Shown piece after piece: positions 8,167-17,255 of a DNA stretch of 42,381 nt; position 1 is the first letter of the stretch; every line of letters begins with the position of its first letter. Made by a program: the position numbers and the translations under genes. The notes under the pieces were generated by a model. The model was given only the letters and a program-made list of their open reading frames with translations. It ran no database searches and had not been told where the DNA came from. Origin of the DNA: Comamonadaceae bacterium. Lineage in GTDB: Bacteria > Pseudomonadota > Gammaproteobacteria > Burkholderiales > Burkholderiaceae_C. The stretch lies in the NCBI GenBank assembly GCA_011391745.1, contig JAABPX010000017.1:1-42381 (forward strand). Reading direction: 5' to 3'.

Positions 8167-10362
8167 TCAGTATTTCAACCGCGCGTAATAAGTCTTTTGC
8201 GCGGCTTCACGGGCTTGGCCTAAGGTGCGAATTCCTTTGTCGGCCAACAAAGGAATCAGCTTGAGGAACACCTCGGCCGTCACCATGGCGTCGCCCATGG
8301 CCGTGTGACGCCCCATGACCGTCACATTAAAGCGCTCGGCAATGGCCTCCAAACGGTGGGATTCTTGCGTTGGGTGCACCACCGCCGACAGCAGCAAGGT
8401 GTCGAGCACGGGCTGATCGAAAACGATGCCCGTGGCCTTTTCTTTGAGTTGCAAGAAACGCATGTCAAACGCCGCGTTGTGCGCCACGAGCACGGTGTCT
8501 TGAGCAAAGGCCTGGAACGATGGCAAAACTTGGGCAATGGTGGGTTTGCCCGCCACCATGTGCGGCTCAATACCGTGAATCGGTATGGTCGCCGTGGGAA
8601 TGCTGCGCTGAGGATCGATCAACTGCTCAAAGCACTCTTGGCTCAAGAGCTTGCCATTGACGATGCGCGCGGCCCCCATTTGGATGATTTCGTCGCCCTG
8701 TGATGGGTTCAGGCCTGTGGTCTCGGTGTCAAAGACGGTGTAGGTCAACTCGGTGAGCAAGCGGTCATCAAGTTCGCGCGATTGGGCGGTGGCTTGGAAC
8801 AGGTCGAAATCGTAGAACTCGGGTCGGCTGTCGTTGCGCACAAAGCTGGCCGCATCGAGCTGCTCTTGCGGGCTGGCCAAGGGCAACAACAAACGAAAGA
8901 ACGCTTGGTGGCGCGTGCGTTCGCGCTCAAACCAAAACGCACCGCCGTGACGCTCCACCACATCGCGCACCGACAGCAAACTGCCATCGGCACCTTGACG
9001 CATGGCGTCCAACTCCCAACTCATGACCGTCTCGGTGCTCATGGCCTGCCCGCTCCAAATCAGGTCCAAGTGGGCCTTGCGTCCCTCGTGCCCGGGCAAG
9101 GTGGCGGGGCCCAAACGCAGCTGCAAAAACTTGACATCGAACTCGTCAACCAAGCGGGCCGCCAAATACGACAGCGCTTGCAGCAAGGAAAAGCTCTCGA
9201 CCTTGAGCCACAGGCCGGCATCAACCTCGGCCAAGCTGACCGGCACCGTCAATTGCGATTGCATTTGGCGCAAAACCGCTTTGAGCAAATCGGCACCCAG
9301 CACGTCTTCCATGGGCCAGCGGGTTTTGAGGTCGGCGGTGGTGCCGGTTTCCAAGTCGGCCAAACGTTGGCTCATGCGCCGGGTCTCCTCACCAATCACG
9401 CCCAAAAACCGGCTGCGCATGGCGGGGTCGAGATCGTCAAAGTCCAGCATGTCCAGCGCCGCTTGCATATTCGCCAACGACGATCGGCTGCCCTCGGTCA
9501 GGTTGTTGAGCACTTGATCGCGCGCCGACTCGCTCTGAAATTCGCGCGTGATGTTATCCATCATCAGCACAAATCCACTGAGCGCGCTGGCGGGCTCAAC
9601 CGAGCCCACTGCGCGCACCGGTGCCATTTGCACGCGCAACAACTGCCCCGCGGCCGTGGTGGTGACGAACTGCGCCGATGGCGAGGCGGCACCTCGGGCC
9701 ATGCGTTCTTGGATGTTCTCCAACGCATGCGCCACCAACTTGCGCTCAAACACGCCATAAATGGAGCGGCCCAAACCCATCAACTCCACGCCCCCGCCCA
9801 CCGCACCCGACAAAGCGCGGCTCTGCAAACGCGCTTGGTTGTTGTAGAGCAAGATGCGGCCATCCAAATTGCACACCACCACGCTCTGTGTGAGTTCGGA
9901 CATGAGCGCAGCCAATCGGCTGCGCTCTTGCTCAATGCCTTGGCTGACTTGACGCACGCGTTCGTCCATGTCTTGGCGCAAACGCTCGCGCTGCTCGAGC
10001 AACTGGTTGATGCGCTGGGCCAAGGCCCGGTGCTCGGGCGCACCCGTGGGCACCACTGGCTTGATCGCGTTGGTGTTGAGCAGGACCTCCACGCCGTCGG
10101 TCATGTGTGCCAAGGGCTGGACATAGCGGTGCCACAGGCGCTGGGCCAACACCACAGCCGTCGCCACAAAGCCCAGCCACAGCAAGACCAACAACGGCCA
10201 ACGGCCCGCCAACACATCGCCCCACCACCGGCTCCACTGCGATTGCTCGGCCTCGTTTAAGGTCGAACCCAGCACCAGTGTCATCAAGCCCAACAACACC
10301 GCCACCGCCAGCCCCAAGATCAGGCCGGCGAGCACGGCACGCATTTCCAAGCGAGGCTTCAT
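8167..10362 (-). CDS. Membrane-bound degenerate histidine kinase fused to DEDDh 3'-5' exonuclease
   Basis: A 731-aa fusion. Two membrane helices (residues about 8-32 and 55-76) flank a short periplasmic part. A HAMP/coiled-coil follows (80-150), then a PAS-like domain (about 153-275, LTQSVVVCNLDGRILLYNNQ). Residues about 280-495 look like a histidine kinase that has decayed: the H-box position is occupied by LTEGSRSSL (E290 where His is expected), and the N-box Asn is replaced in LLQALSYLAARLVDE. The C-terminal 190 residues are an intact DnaQ-type exonuclease with D545, E547, D633, H686 and D691. ATG at 10362 overlaps the receiver gene stop as ATGA. Annotation pipelines often call such proteins DNA polymerase III epsilon, but true DnaQ lacks the sensor part. 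The substrate is unknown. Confidence 0.88.
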   Translation of the reverse strand: MKPRLEMRAVLAGLILGLAVAVLLGLMTLVLGSTLNEAEQSQWSRWWGDVLAGRWPLLVLLWLGFVATAVVLAQRLWHRYVQPLAHMTDGVEVLLNTNAIKPVVPTGAPEHRALAQRINQLLEQRERLRQDMDERVRQVSQGIEQERSRLAALMSELTQSVVVCNLDGRILLYNNQARLQSRALSGAVGGGVELMGLGRSIYGVFERKLVAHALENIQERMARGAASPSAQFVTTTAAGQLLRVQMAPVRAVGSVEPASALSGFVLMMDNITREFQSESARDQVLNNLTEGSRSSLANMQAALDMLDFDDLDPAMRSRFLGVIGEETRRMSQRLADLETGTTADLKTRWPMEDVLGADLLKAVLRQMQSQLTVPVSLAEVDAGLWLKVESFSLLQALSYLAARLVDEFDVKFLQLRLGPATLPGHEGRKAHLDLIWSGQAMSTETVMSWELDAMRQGADGSLLSVRDVVERHGGAFWFERERTRHQAFFRLLLPLASPQEQLDAASFVRNDSRPEFYDFDLFQATAQSRELDDRLLTELTYTVFDTETTGLNPSQGDEIIQMGAARIVNGKLLSQECFEQLIDPQRSIPTATIPIHGIEPHMVAGKPTIAQVLPSFQAFAQDTVLVAHNAAFDMRFLQLKEKATGIVFDQPVLDTLLLSAVVHPTQESHRLEAIAERFNVTVMGRHTAMGDAMVTAEVFLKLIPLLADKGIRTLGQAREAAQKTYYARLKY

Positions 10363-10736
10363 GCCTGCGTCTCCAGCATCGCCTTGACCTTGGTGACCAA
10401 GTCTTTGGTCGAAAACGGTTTGGTCATGTACGCATTGGCACCCAAGGCCAAGCCCTTGGCCACATCGGTATCCCGACCTTTGGCGGTCAACATGAGGATG
10501 CGGGTTTGACACACCGTGTCGTTGTGCGCCCGAACCTCAAAGCACACCTCAAAGCCGGTCTTGATCGGCATCATCACATCGAGCAAAACCAAGTCGGGCA
10601 GGTGTTTAACGATGGCATCGATGGCCTCTTGTCCATCGCGAGCCAAGATCACGTTATAGCCTTCGCGCTTCATTAAAAATTCGAGCGAAATTAAAATATT
10701 GGGCTCATCGTCGGCGATCAAAATGGTCTGTGTCAT
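10359..10736 (-). CDS. Single-domain response regulator (CheY-like receiver)
   Basis: A 125-aa receiver without an output domain. The acidic pocket D9, D10, the phosphoacceptor D53 (LLDVMMP), T84 (LTA) and K106 (TKPF) are all present, so it should be phosphorylated. It starts 1 nt after the stop of the SSS-histidine kinase and its stop overlaps the start of the pseudokinase-exonuclease. ATG at 10736 has AGGG nine bases upstream; the ATG at 10745 lies directly on that AGGG and is less likely. CrbS/MxtR kinases are usually paired with a LuxR/NarL-type DNA-binding regulator; here the adjacent receiver cannot bind DNA, so a partner regulator may be encoded elsewhere, or the receiver acts on the exonuclease fusion. 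Confidence 0.92.
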   Translation of the reverse strand: MTQTILIADDEPNILISLEFLMKREGYNVILARDGQEAIDAIVKHLPDLVLLDVMMPIKTGFEVCFEVRAHNDTVCQTRILMLTAKGRDTDVAKGLALGANAYMTKPFSTKDLVTKVKAMLETQA

Positions 10737-10737
10737 G

Positions 10738-13500
10738 TTAGGCATCCCTCAGGTGTTCATCATGCACCAAGCGCCCTCCGGGCGTGGGTTGATGCGGCAA
10801 ATAAAAAGCCAAGCAAGCGCCTTGGCCGATGGTGGACGTCAACCACATACGCCCACCAAAGTGTTCAACGATTTGTCGACTGATGGGCAAGCCCAAGCCC
10901 GTGCCGCCGGGTCGGTAGGCCTCGTCGCCGACTTGCCGGAACTTCTCGAACACCAGGGCCTGTTGGTCGGGGGCGATGCCGGGGCCGTTGTCCTGCACTT
11001 CGACCGTCACACCGCCATCGACCGAGCGTAGCCGCACCACCACCGAGCCGGTTTGACGAGGCGCAAACTTCACGGCGTTGGACAAGAGGTTGATGACCAC
11101 TTGGGTGATGCGATCGGCATCACCCAACACCGGCTGGGTAGGCAGCGCATCCAAGCGCAGGTCCACACCCCGTTCGCGGAAGGTTTCGTGCATGGTGCCA
11201 ATGGCTTGCTCCAACAACAGCGGCATGTCCACCGGGCTGTTGTGCCACTCAGCGTGTCCGGCTTCGATCTTGGCCATGTCCAACACTTGATTGACCAAGC
11301 GACTCAGGCGCTCGGTTTCGCTCACGATGATGGTCATGAAGTGCTGGCGCTGCGCCGATTCCATGTCGGCATCGTCGCGCATCAATTCCGACAAGGCCCG
11401 AATGGAGGTCAGCGGCGTGCGCAATTCGTGGGTGACCGAAGACATAAAGTCGTCTTTCATGCGATCCAAGCTTTTGAGCTTTTCGTTGGCCTCTTGCAGC
11501 TCTCGCGTGGCGCGCTCAAGGGAACGCGACTTGTCTTCCAAGGCATGCGAATACGCCCGCAGCTGCGAAGCCTCGTCCAAGATGCGCATGACGTCGTCCA
11601 AGTCCAGTGCCTCTTCCTCCACCACCGACGCCACCATGACACGCGCCGAGGCGCTGCCAATGGCGCCCGCGAGCTGGGTTTCCACGAACTGCACCAAACG
11701 CGCATCGGCAGGGATGTCTTGCACCCGCGCCACCCCCACTTGTTGGGCGTAGCGCTCAAAGCTCTGCTCAGCCTTGTCACGCCCCAAAAACCGCGCCACC
11801 AGAGGCAACAGGTCGGCCACTTGCGCACGCCCCTGCCAAAACACTGGGCGCGCACCCGCGTTGCGGTTGAACACGTCCACGAACAACAAGGCTTGGCTGG
11901 TCTCCACCGCCGTGGGCGAGCGCCACAAGGACACGCCGACATAGGCCGCGATGTTGAGCATCAGGCTCCACACCATGGAGTGCGTGAGGTTGTCCAAACC
12001 CGAAAGACCCAGAAAAGCCTCGGGCTTGAGCCAGGCCCAACCGAAAGGGCCGTCTTGCAAGAACCCGATCGGGAACCAGCCCGACTTGGCCAACGAGGGC
12101 AGCATCAGGGTGTAAGTCCAAAAAGCAAAACCCACCAACAAGCCCGCCAAGGCCCCGCGTTGTGTGCCGCCCTTCCAATACATGCCGCCGAGCATGGCGG
12201 GAGCGAACTGCGCCACGGCCGCGAAGCTGATCAAACCGATGCTGACCAAAGCATAAGCCTCGCCCGCCAAATAAAAATACACATAACCGAGCAACATGAT
12301 GCCCAAAATGGCCGTTCGCCGAATTCCCAGCAAGAGACTGCTGAGGTTGCCACTGGCGCGGGCACCAAAGCGTTTCGTGCGCAGCAACCAAGGCATAACC
12401 AAGTCGTTACACACCATGGTGGACACGGCGATCGACTCCACAATCACCATGCCGGTGGCCGCCGACAAGCCGCCAATAAAGGCCAACATGGCCAAGGCGG
12501 TGTAACCCTCGGCCAAGGGCAGCGACAACACAAAGGTCTCGGGGTTCATGTTGCCCGGGCCAAAGTACATCAAGCCCCCCAGCGCAATCGGCAACACGAA
12601 CAGGTTGATCAAAAACAAATACAGCGGGAACACCCACACCGCGCGCTTGAGGTGGCGCTCATCGACGTTCTCCACCACCATCACTTGGAATTGACGCGGC
12701 AAAAAAATCACCGACAACATGGCCAACACAATCAAGGAGAACCACTGCGCATACGCAAAGGGTTGCCCTTGTCCAAACTGCATGAGCTGGCGCAAGCTCT
12801 CGACCGCGTGGGCTTGTTGGAACAGGTCGCCCGCGCCGTCAAACAGCACATAAGTGACGAACACACCCACCGCCATGAAGGCCACCAGCTTGACCACCGA
12901 CTCAAACGCAATCGCTGCCACCATGCCCTCGTGACGCTCGGTGCTGTCCAAGTGACGTGCACCAAACACGATCGTGAAGCCGGCCAGAGCCAAGGCCAAG
13001 TAGAGGGTACTGTCGTTCCACCACTGCGCAGCTTGCACGGCGGGGGAGCCCAACGGCGAGGTGAGCACCGCATAAGCACTGGAGATGCCTTTGAGCTGCA
13101 AAGCGATGTAGGGCACGATACCCACCACGGTGATCAGCGTGACCAAGCCCGCGAGCAGCGGGCTCTTGCCGTAGCGGCTGGCGATGAAGTCGGCGATCGA
13201 GGTGATGCGGTAGGTCTTGGCGATGCGGATCATCTTGCGCACCACCATCCACGCCAAGACCATGGCCAGCATGGGGCCCAAGTAAATCGGTAAAAACCAA
13301 ACGCCCGAATTCGCCGCTCGTCCCACACTGCCGAAGTACGTCCAAGCCGTGCAATAGACCGCCATCGACAGGGCATACACCCAGGCGCTGGAGATCACCG
13401 AACGACCTTGGGCCGCACGGCCGTCGGCCCAATGCGCCACGGCAAACAGCGTCAGCAAATACGCAAAAGAAACGCCAATGACCAGTGGAGCAGACAGCAT
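10738..13500 (-). CDS. Sodium:solute symporter-type sensor histidine kinase (CrbS/MxtR-like)
   Basis: A 920-aa hybrid. Residues 1-530 are an SSS/SLC5 transporter module of about 13 helices (YRITSIADFIASRYGKSP near 97; FSLIVLAMLSVIFLPRQFQV near 254; LSAATGMVIVESIAVSTMVC near 345). A soluble linker of the STAC type follows (about 550-625), then a helical segment and a complete kinase core: H691 in TSSVTHELRTPL-like context (SSVTHELRTPLTSIRAL), N808 in VVINLLSNAVKF, D837-G839 and GGTGLGLPISRQIVEHFGG near 866-883. No receiver is attached. In Vibrio and Pseudomonas, kinases of this form (CrbS, MxtR) control acetate use; that role here is inference. Its operon partners are the small membrane protein 7 bp upstream and the receiver downstream. 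Confidence 0.94.
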   Translation of the reverse strand: MLSAPLVIGVSFAYLLTLFAVAHWADGRAAQGRSVISSAWVYALSMAVYCTAWTYFGSVGRAANSGVWFLPIYLGPMLAMVLAWMVVRKMIRIAKTYRITSIADFIASRYGKSPLLAGLVTLITVVGIVPYIALQLKGISSAYAVLTSPLGSPAVQAAQWWNDSTLYLALALAGFTIVFGARHLDSTERHEGMVAAIAFESVVKLVAFMAVGVFVTYVLFDGAGDLFQQAHAVESLRQLMQFGQGQPFAYAQWFSLIVLAMLSVIFLPRQFQVMVVENVDERHLKRAVWVFPLYLFLINLFVLPIALGGLMYFGPGNMNPETFVLSLPLAEGYTALAMLAFIGGLSAATGMVIVESIAVSTMVCNDLVMPWLLRTKRFGARASGNLSSLLLGIRRTAILGIMLLGYVYFYLAGEAYALVSIGLISFAAVAQFAPAMLGGMYWKGGTQRGALAGLLVGFAFWTYTLMLPSLAKSGWFPIGFLQDGPFGWAWLKPEAFLGLSGLDNLTHSMVWSLMLNIAAYVGVSLWRSPTAVETSQALLFVDVFNRNAGARPVFWQGRAQVADLLPLVARFLGRDKAEQSFERYAQQVGVARVQDIPADARLVQFVETQLAGAIGSASARVMVASVVEEEALDLDDVMRILDEASQLRAYSHALEDKSRSLERATRELQEANEKLKSLDRMKDDFMSSVTHELRTPLTSIRALSELMRDDADMESAQRQHFMTIIVSETERLSRLVNQVLDMAKIEAGHAEWHNSPVDMPLLLEQAIGTMHETFRERGVDLRLDALPTQPVLGDADRITQVVINLLSNAVKFAPRQTGSVVVRLRSVDGGVTVEVQDNGPGIAPDQQALVFEKFRQVGDEAYRPGGTGLGLPISRQIVEHFGGRMWLTSTIGQGACLAFYLPHQPTPGGRLVHDEHLRDA

Positions 13501-13507
13501 GGCACGA

Positions 13508-13729
13508 TCAATGGTGAGGGGATTCGGGCAGAGACTCTGGGCTGCGTTCGACCACCCACGCCACCGCCACGATCAGCAGCAGCCAAACACCGAACAAGGC
13601 CAAGGGAAACAAGGGCAAACCCAAGACCAACACGTCGTGGTCCCACAGCGCCAGCAAAGGAAAGCTCAGCAAAGCCCAGCCCAAGAAAAACAGGGCCACC
13701 AAACGTTGTGCGCCGAGGCCTAGGAACAC
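13508..13729 (-). CDS. Small two-helix membrane protein upstream of the sensor kinase
   Basis: A 73-aa protein with two strongly hydrophobic helices (residues about 8-28 and 34-60), ending VVERSPESLPESPHH. It stops 7 bp before the sensor-kinase ATG, so it is the first gene of that operon. The GTG at 13729 is chosen because AGGAG lies six bases upstream; an ATG at 13735 directly abuts the AGGAG and would add two residues. I cannot name the family with confidence. By analogy with DUF4212 proteins beside SSS transporters it could be a small subunit of the SSS module of the kinase, but the sequence does not show this. Confidence 0.68.
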   Translation of the reverse strand: MFLGLGAQRLVALFFLGWALLSFPLLALWDHDVLVLGLPLFPLALFGVWLLLIVAVAWVVERSPESLPESPHH

Positions 13730-13825
13730 GAGCATCTCCTGTGGTGTGAACGCCGTTCTGCAGCGGCGCTGATCAGGCCATTGTGCCCCGGGCTCTTACC
13801 CACGTCTTACGCAAGCGGTGTGCAC

Positions 13826-13856
13826 AAAAAAGCCGAGCACAGGGCTCGGCTTTTTT
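13826..13856 (-). terminator. Rho-independent terminator after ppsA
   Basis: AGCCGAGC (13831-13838) pairs with GCTCGGCT (13844-13851). A's at 13826-13831 give the T tract for the minus-strand ppsA transcript, and T's at 13850-13856 make the structure symmetric. Confidence 0.88.
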
Positions 13857-13875
13857 GTCACTGAATCGGTTGCGA

Positions 13876-16275
13876 TCAGCGCTGGGTTTTGGCCAAGAGC
13901 TGCCAGGTGTCGATCACCGAGTCGGGGTTGAGCGAGATCGAGCTGATGCCCTCGGCTTGCAACCACTGCGCAAAGTCGGGGTGGTCACTGGGGCCTTGGC
14001 CACAGATGCCCACGTACTTGCCTTGTGCTTTGCATGCAGCAATGGCCATACCCAGCAAGACCTTAACAGCGGGATCGCGCTCGTCGAAGTCCTGCGCCAA
14101 GAGTTCCAAACCGGAATCGCGGTCCAAGCCCAAGGTGAGTTGGGTCAGGTCGTTGGAGCCGATCGAGAAACCGTCGAAGTACTGCAAGAAGTCGTTGGCC
14201 AAGACGGCGTTGCTGGGGATCTCGCACATCATGATCAGCTTCAAGTCGTTTTCACCGCGCTTGAGGCCTTTGTCGGCGAGCAACTCGGTCACGCGCTTGG
14301 CTTGGGCCAAGGTGCGCACGAAGGGCACCATGATTTGTACGTTGGTCAAGCCCATGTCTTCGCGCACGCGCTTGAGCGCATCGCACTCCATGGCAAAGGC
14401 TTCGCGGAACGCTTCACTGACGTAGCGGGCCGCGCCGCGGAAGCCCAGCATGGGGTTCTCTTCTTCCGGCTCGTAACGGCTACCGCCGACGAGCTTGCGG
14501 TATTCGTTGCTCTTGAAGTCGGACAAACGCACGATCACGGGCTTGGGCCAGAAGGCCGCCGCGATGGTGGCCACACCTTCGGCGACCTTGTCGACGTAGA
14601 AAGCGCGGGGCGATGCGTGGCCACGGGCCACCGACTCAACGGCCTTCTTCAGGTCGGCGTCGATGTTGGGGTAGTCGAGGATGGCCTTGGGGTGCACACC
14701 GATGTTGTTGTTGATGATGAATTCCAAGCGGGCCAAGCCCACGCCGCTGTTGGGCACTTGGGCAAAGTCAAAGGCCAGTTGGGGGTTGCCCACGTTCATC
14801 ATGATCTTCACGTCCACCGGGGGCATCTCGCCGCGCTGCACTTCGGTGACCTCGGTTTCGAGCAAGCCGTCGTAAATGCGGCCGGTGTCGCCTTCGGCGC
14901 AGCTCACGGTCACGATGGTGCCGTCTTTGAGGTACTCGGTGGCGTCGCCACAACCGACGACGGCGGGAATGCCGAGTTCGCGCGCGATGATGGCGGCGTG
15001 GCAGGTGCGTCCGCCGCGGTTGGTGACGATGGCGCTGGCGCGCTTCATCACGGGTTCCCAGTTGGGGTCGGTCATGTCGGTAACCAAGACGTCACCGGGC
15101 TGAACCTTGTCCATCTCGCTGATGTGCTGAACCAAACGCACCGGACCGGCGCCGATTTTTTGACCAATGGCGCGACCTTCGCTGAGCACCTGGCTGGTGC
15201 CCTTGAGCTTGTAGCGCAGCTCGGCCTTGCCTTGGGCTTGGCTCTTCACCGTCTCTGGGCGTGCTTGCAAAATGTAGAGTTGGCCGTCGGTGCCGTCTTT
15301 GCCCCACTCGATGTCCATGGGGCGGCCATAGTGTTGCTCAATGACCAAAGCGTATTGGGCCAACTGCTCAACGTCGGCGTCGGTGAGCGAGTAGCGGTTG
15401 CGCTGCTCGGTGGGCACATCGATGGTGTTGACCAATTTGCCCGTGGCGGCTTTCTCGGCGGGGGTGGCGAACACCATTTGGATCAGCTTGGAGCCGAGGT
15501 TGCGGCGAATCAGCGCACGCTTGCCGGCTTTGAGCATGGGCTTGTGCACATAAAACTCGTCGGGGTTCACGGCGCCCTGCACCACCGTTTCACCCAAGCC
15601 GTAGCTCGAAGTGATGAAGACCACGTCTTCAAAACCGGATTCGGTGTCGATGGTGAACATCACACCGGCGGCCCCCAAATCGGAGCGCACCATGCGCTGC
15701 ACACCGGCGCTCAAGGCCACGTCGGCGTGGGCAAAGCCCTTGTGCACGCGGTAGCTGATGGCGCGGTCGTTGTAGAGCGAGGCAAAAACCTCTTTCATTT
15801 TGTGCAACACGTCGTCGATGCCGACCACGTTCAAAAAAGTTTCTTGCTGACCGGCAAAAGACGCATCGGGCAAGTCTTCGGCGGTGGCCGAGGAACGCAC
15901 GGCGAACGAAGCTTTGTCGTTGCCACCGCACAAGGTGACGAAGGCCTCACGGATGGCTTTTTCCAGGTCGGCCGGAAAAGGCTGGGCTTCAACCATGGCG
16001 CGGATGCGCGCACCGACCGACGCCAAGGCCCGCACGTCTTCGGTGTCCAAGGCGTCGAGTTCGGCGTTGATGCGCGCGGTCAGGCCGTCGTGCTGCAAAA
16101 ACTCACGGAAAGCGTGCGCCGTGGTGGCAAAGCCGGTGGGGACTTTGACGCCGCTGGGCAGTTGAGAAATCATCTCGCCCAAACTGGCGTTTTTACCGCC
16201 CACCGACTCGACATCGCTCATCCTGAGCTGTTCGAAGGGGACGACCAAGGCCGTCGGGCTGAAGAGTTGAGACAT
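13876..16275 (-). CDS. ppsA: Phosphoenolpyruvate synthase
   Basis: Converts pyruvate, ATP and water to PEP, AMP and phosphate, the entry to gluconeogenesis from pyruvate or acetate-derived carbon. Length 799 aa, normal. Domains: N-terminal ATP-grasp (1-340, [35 protein letters not shown]), the swivelling phosphohistidine domain with H426 in [21 protein letters not shown], and the PEP/pyruvate barrel (about 470-799) with the catalytic Cys in [12 protein letters not shown] near the end. ATG at 16275. It is transcribed divergently from ppsR, whose product controls it by phosphorylating the Thr next to the catalytic His (T424 here). It sits between the carboxylate sensor cluster and a second symporter. 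Confidence 0.98.
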   Translation of the reverse strand: MSQLFSPTALVVPFEQLRMSDVESVGGKNASLGEMISQLPSGVKVPTGFATTAHAFREFLQHDGLTARINAELDALDTEDVRALASVGARIRAMVEAQPFPADLEKAIREAFVTLCGGNDKASFAVRSSATAEDLPDASFAGQQETFLNVVGIDDVLHKMKEVFASLYNDRAISYRVHKGFAHADVALSAGVQRMVRSDLGAAGVMFTIDTESGFEDVVFITSSYGLGETVVQGAVNPDEFYVHKPMLKAGKRALIRRNLGSKLIQMVFATPAEKAATGKLVNTIDVPTEQRNRYSLTDADVEQLAQYALVIEQHYGRPMDIEWGKDGTDGQLYILQARPETVKSQAQGKAELRYKLKGTSQVLSEGRAIGQKIGAGPVRLVQHISEMDKVQPGDVLVTDMTDPNWEPVMKRASAIVTNRGGRTCHAAIIARELGIPAVVGCGDATEYLKDGTIVTVSCAEGDTGRIYDGLLETEVTEVQRGEMPPVDVKIMMNVGNPQLAFDFAQVPNSGVGLARLEFIINNNIGVHPKAILDYPNIDADLKKAVESVARGHASPRAFYVDKVAEGVATIAAAFWPKPVIVRLSDFKSNEYRKLVGGSRYEPEEENPMLGFRGAARYVSEAFREAFAMECDALKRVREDMGLTNVQIMVPFVRTLAQAKRVTELLADKGLKRGENDLKLIMMCEIPSNAVLANDFLQYFDGFSIGSNDLTQLTLGLDRDSGLELLAQDFDERDPAVKVLLGMAIAACKAQGKYVGICGQGPSDHPDFAQWLQAEGISSISLNPDSVIDTWQLLAKTQR

Positions 16276-16429
16276 GGAGAAGCTCCGCTGAAGTTAAACA
16301 ACCGTTTGAGCGCCTGTTTGACGACCGTCCCATGGGTGTTGTTGGTTTGGGGGATCGGGCCCAACAGGGGCTGAGAAATCAACCCTGTATTGTAAAGTGG
16401 ATACTCCGACCACTATTTGAGGCTTCTTC

Positions 16430-17254
16430 ATGCCCAACCGCACGGTTTTTTTCATCTCTGACGGCACCGGCATCACGGCCGAGACCTTTGGCAATGCCAT
16501 CTTGGCGCAGTTCGAAACCCAGTTTCGCCACGTGCGCATGCCCTTTGTGGACAGCCCCGACAAAGCCCACCAAGCGGTGCGCCAAATCAAGCACACCGCC
16601 GAAGTCGAGGGCAAGCGCCCGCTGGTGTTCTCCACCATCGTGAACATGGAGGTGTTGGCCGTTCTGCGTGAGAATTGCGACGAAGGCATGCTCATGGACA
16701 TGTTCGGCACCTTTGTGGAGCCGCTGGAGGCCGAACTGGGCATCAAGTCCAACCACCGCGTGGGTCGTTTCTCGGACGCCTCCAAAAGCAAGGCCTACAA
16801 CGACCGCATCGAGGCCATTAACTTCTCATTGGCACACGACGATGGACAAAGCAACCGCGACTTGGCCAGCTCGGACGTGATCTTGGTGGGCGTGAGCCGA
16901 AGCGGAAAAACCCCGACGTCGCTGTATTTGGCGATGCAGTACGGCCTTAAGGCATCAAACTACCCACTGATCCCCGAAGACTTTGAACGTCACCAATTGC
17001 CGCCCGCCTTGGTGCCGCACCGAAACAAAATTTTTGGTTTGACCATCGCGCCCGAACGCCTGAGCGAGATCCGTCACGAACGCCGCCCCAACTCCCAGTA
17101 CGCCAGCTTGAGCAATTGCCGCGAAGAAGTAGCCATGGCCGAAGCCATGATGCGCCGCGAGGGCATTCGCTGGCTGTCCACCACCACCAAGTCGATTGAG
17201 GAAATCGCCACCACCATCCTGCAAGACATCCGCCCCGACCAGCTGGTGTATTGA
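16430..17254 (+). CDS. ppsR: PEP synthase regulatory protein (kinase/pyrophosphorylase, DUF299)
   Basis: A 274-aa bifunctional enzyme that inactivates PEP synthase by ADP-dependent phosphorylation of the Thr next to its catalytic His, and reactivates it by Pi-dependent dephosphorylation. Recognised by the start RTVFFISDGTGITAETFGNAIL and by the P-loop-like GVSRSGKTPTS at 154-164. Family end motifs are present: NFSLAHDDGQ near 131 and YASLSNCREEV near 225. Divergent from ppsA with 154 bp between starts, which fits co-control. It stops 1 bp before the convergent membrane-protein gene. Confidence 0.97.
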   Translation: MPNRTVFFISDGTGITAETFGNAILAQFETQFRHVRMPFVDSPDKAHQAVRQIKHTAEVEGKRPLVFSTIVNMEVLAVLRENCDEGMLMDMFGTFVEPLEAELGIKSNHRVGRFSDASKSKAYNDRIEAINFSLAHDDGQSNRDLASSDVILVGVSRSGKTPTSLYLAMQYGLKASNYPLIPEDFERHQLPPALVPHRNKIFGLTIAPERLSEIRHERRPNSQYASLSNCREEVAMAEAMMRREGIRWLSTTTKSIEEIATTILQDIRPDQLVY

Positions 17255-17255
17255 T

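Noticed and set aside
8500..8760. Annotation of the exonuclease as DNA polymerase III epsilon (dnaQ)
   Set aside because: True DnaQ is about 240 aa and lacks membrane helices and a PAS/kinase-like part; only the nuclease fold is shared.
8782..10260. 492-codon open frame opposite the exonuclease fusion
   Set aside because: Antisense to a gene with clear PAS and DEDDh motifs; no ribosome-binding site or family match seen.
11053..13293. 746-codon open frame on the plus strand, opposite the sensor kinase
   Set aside because: Antisense shadow of a full-length SSS-histidine kinase; composition (Gln, His, Arg rich) is that of a mirrored coding strand.
13783..16374. 863-codon open frame on the plus strand, opposite ppsA
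   Set aside because: It is the mirror of the ppsA reading frame. High GC with strong third-position bias leaves antisense frames open; the translation is His/Val/Gly-rich without domains, and ppsA matches its family over its full length.
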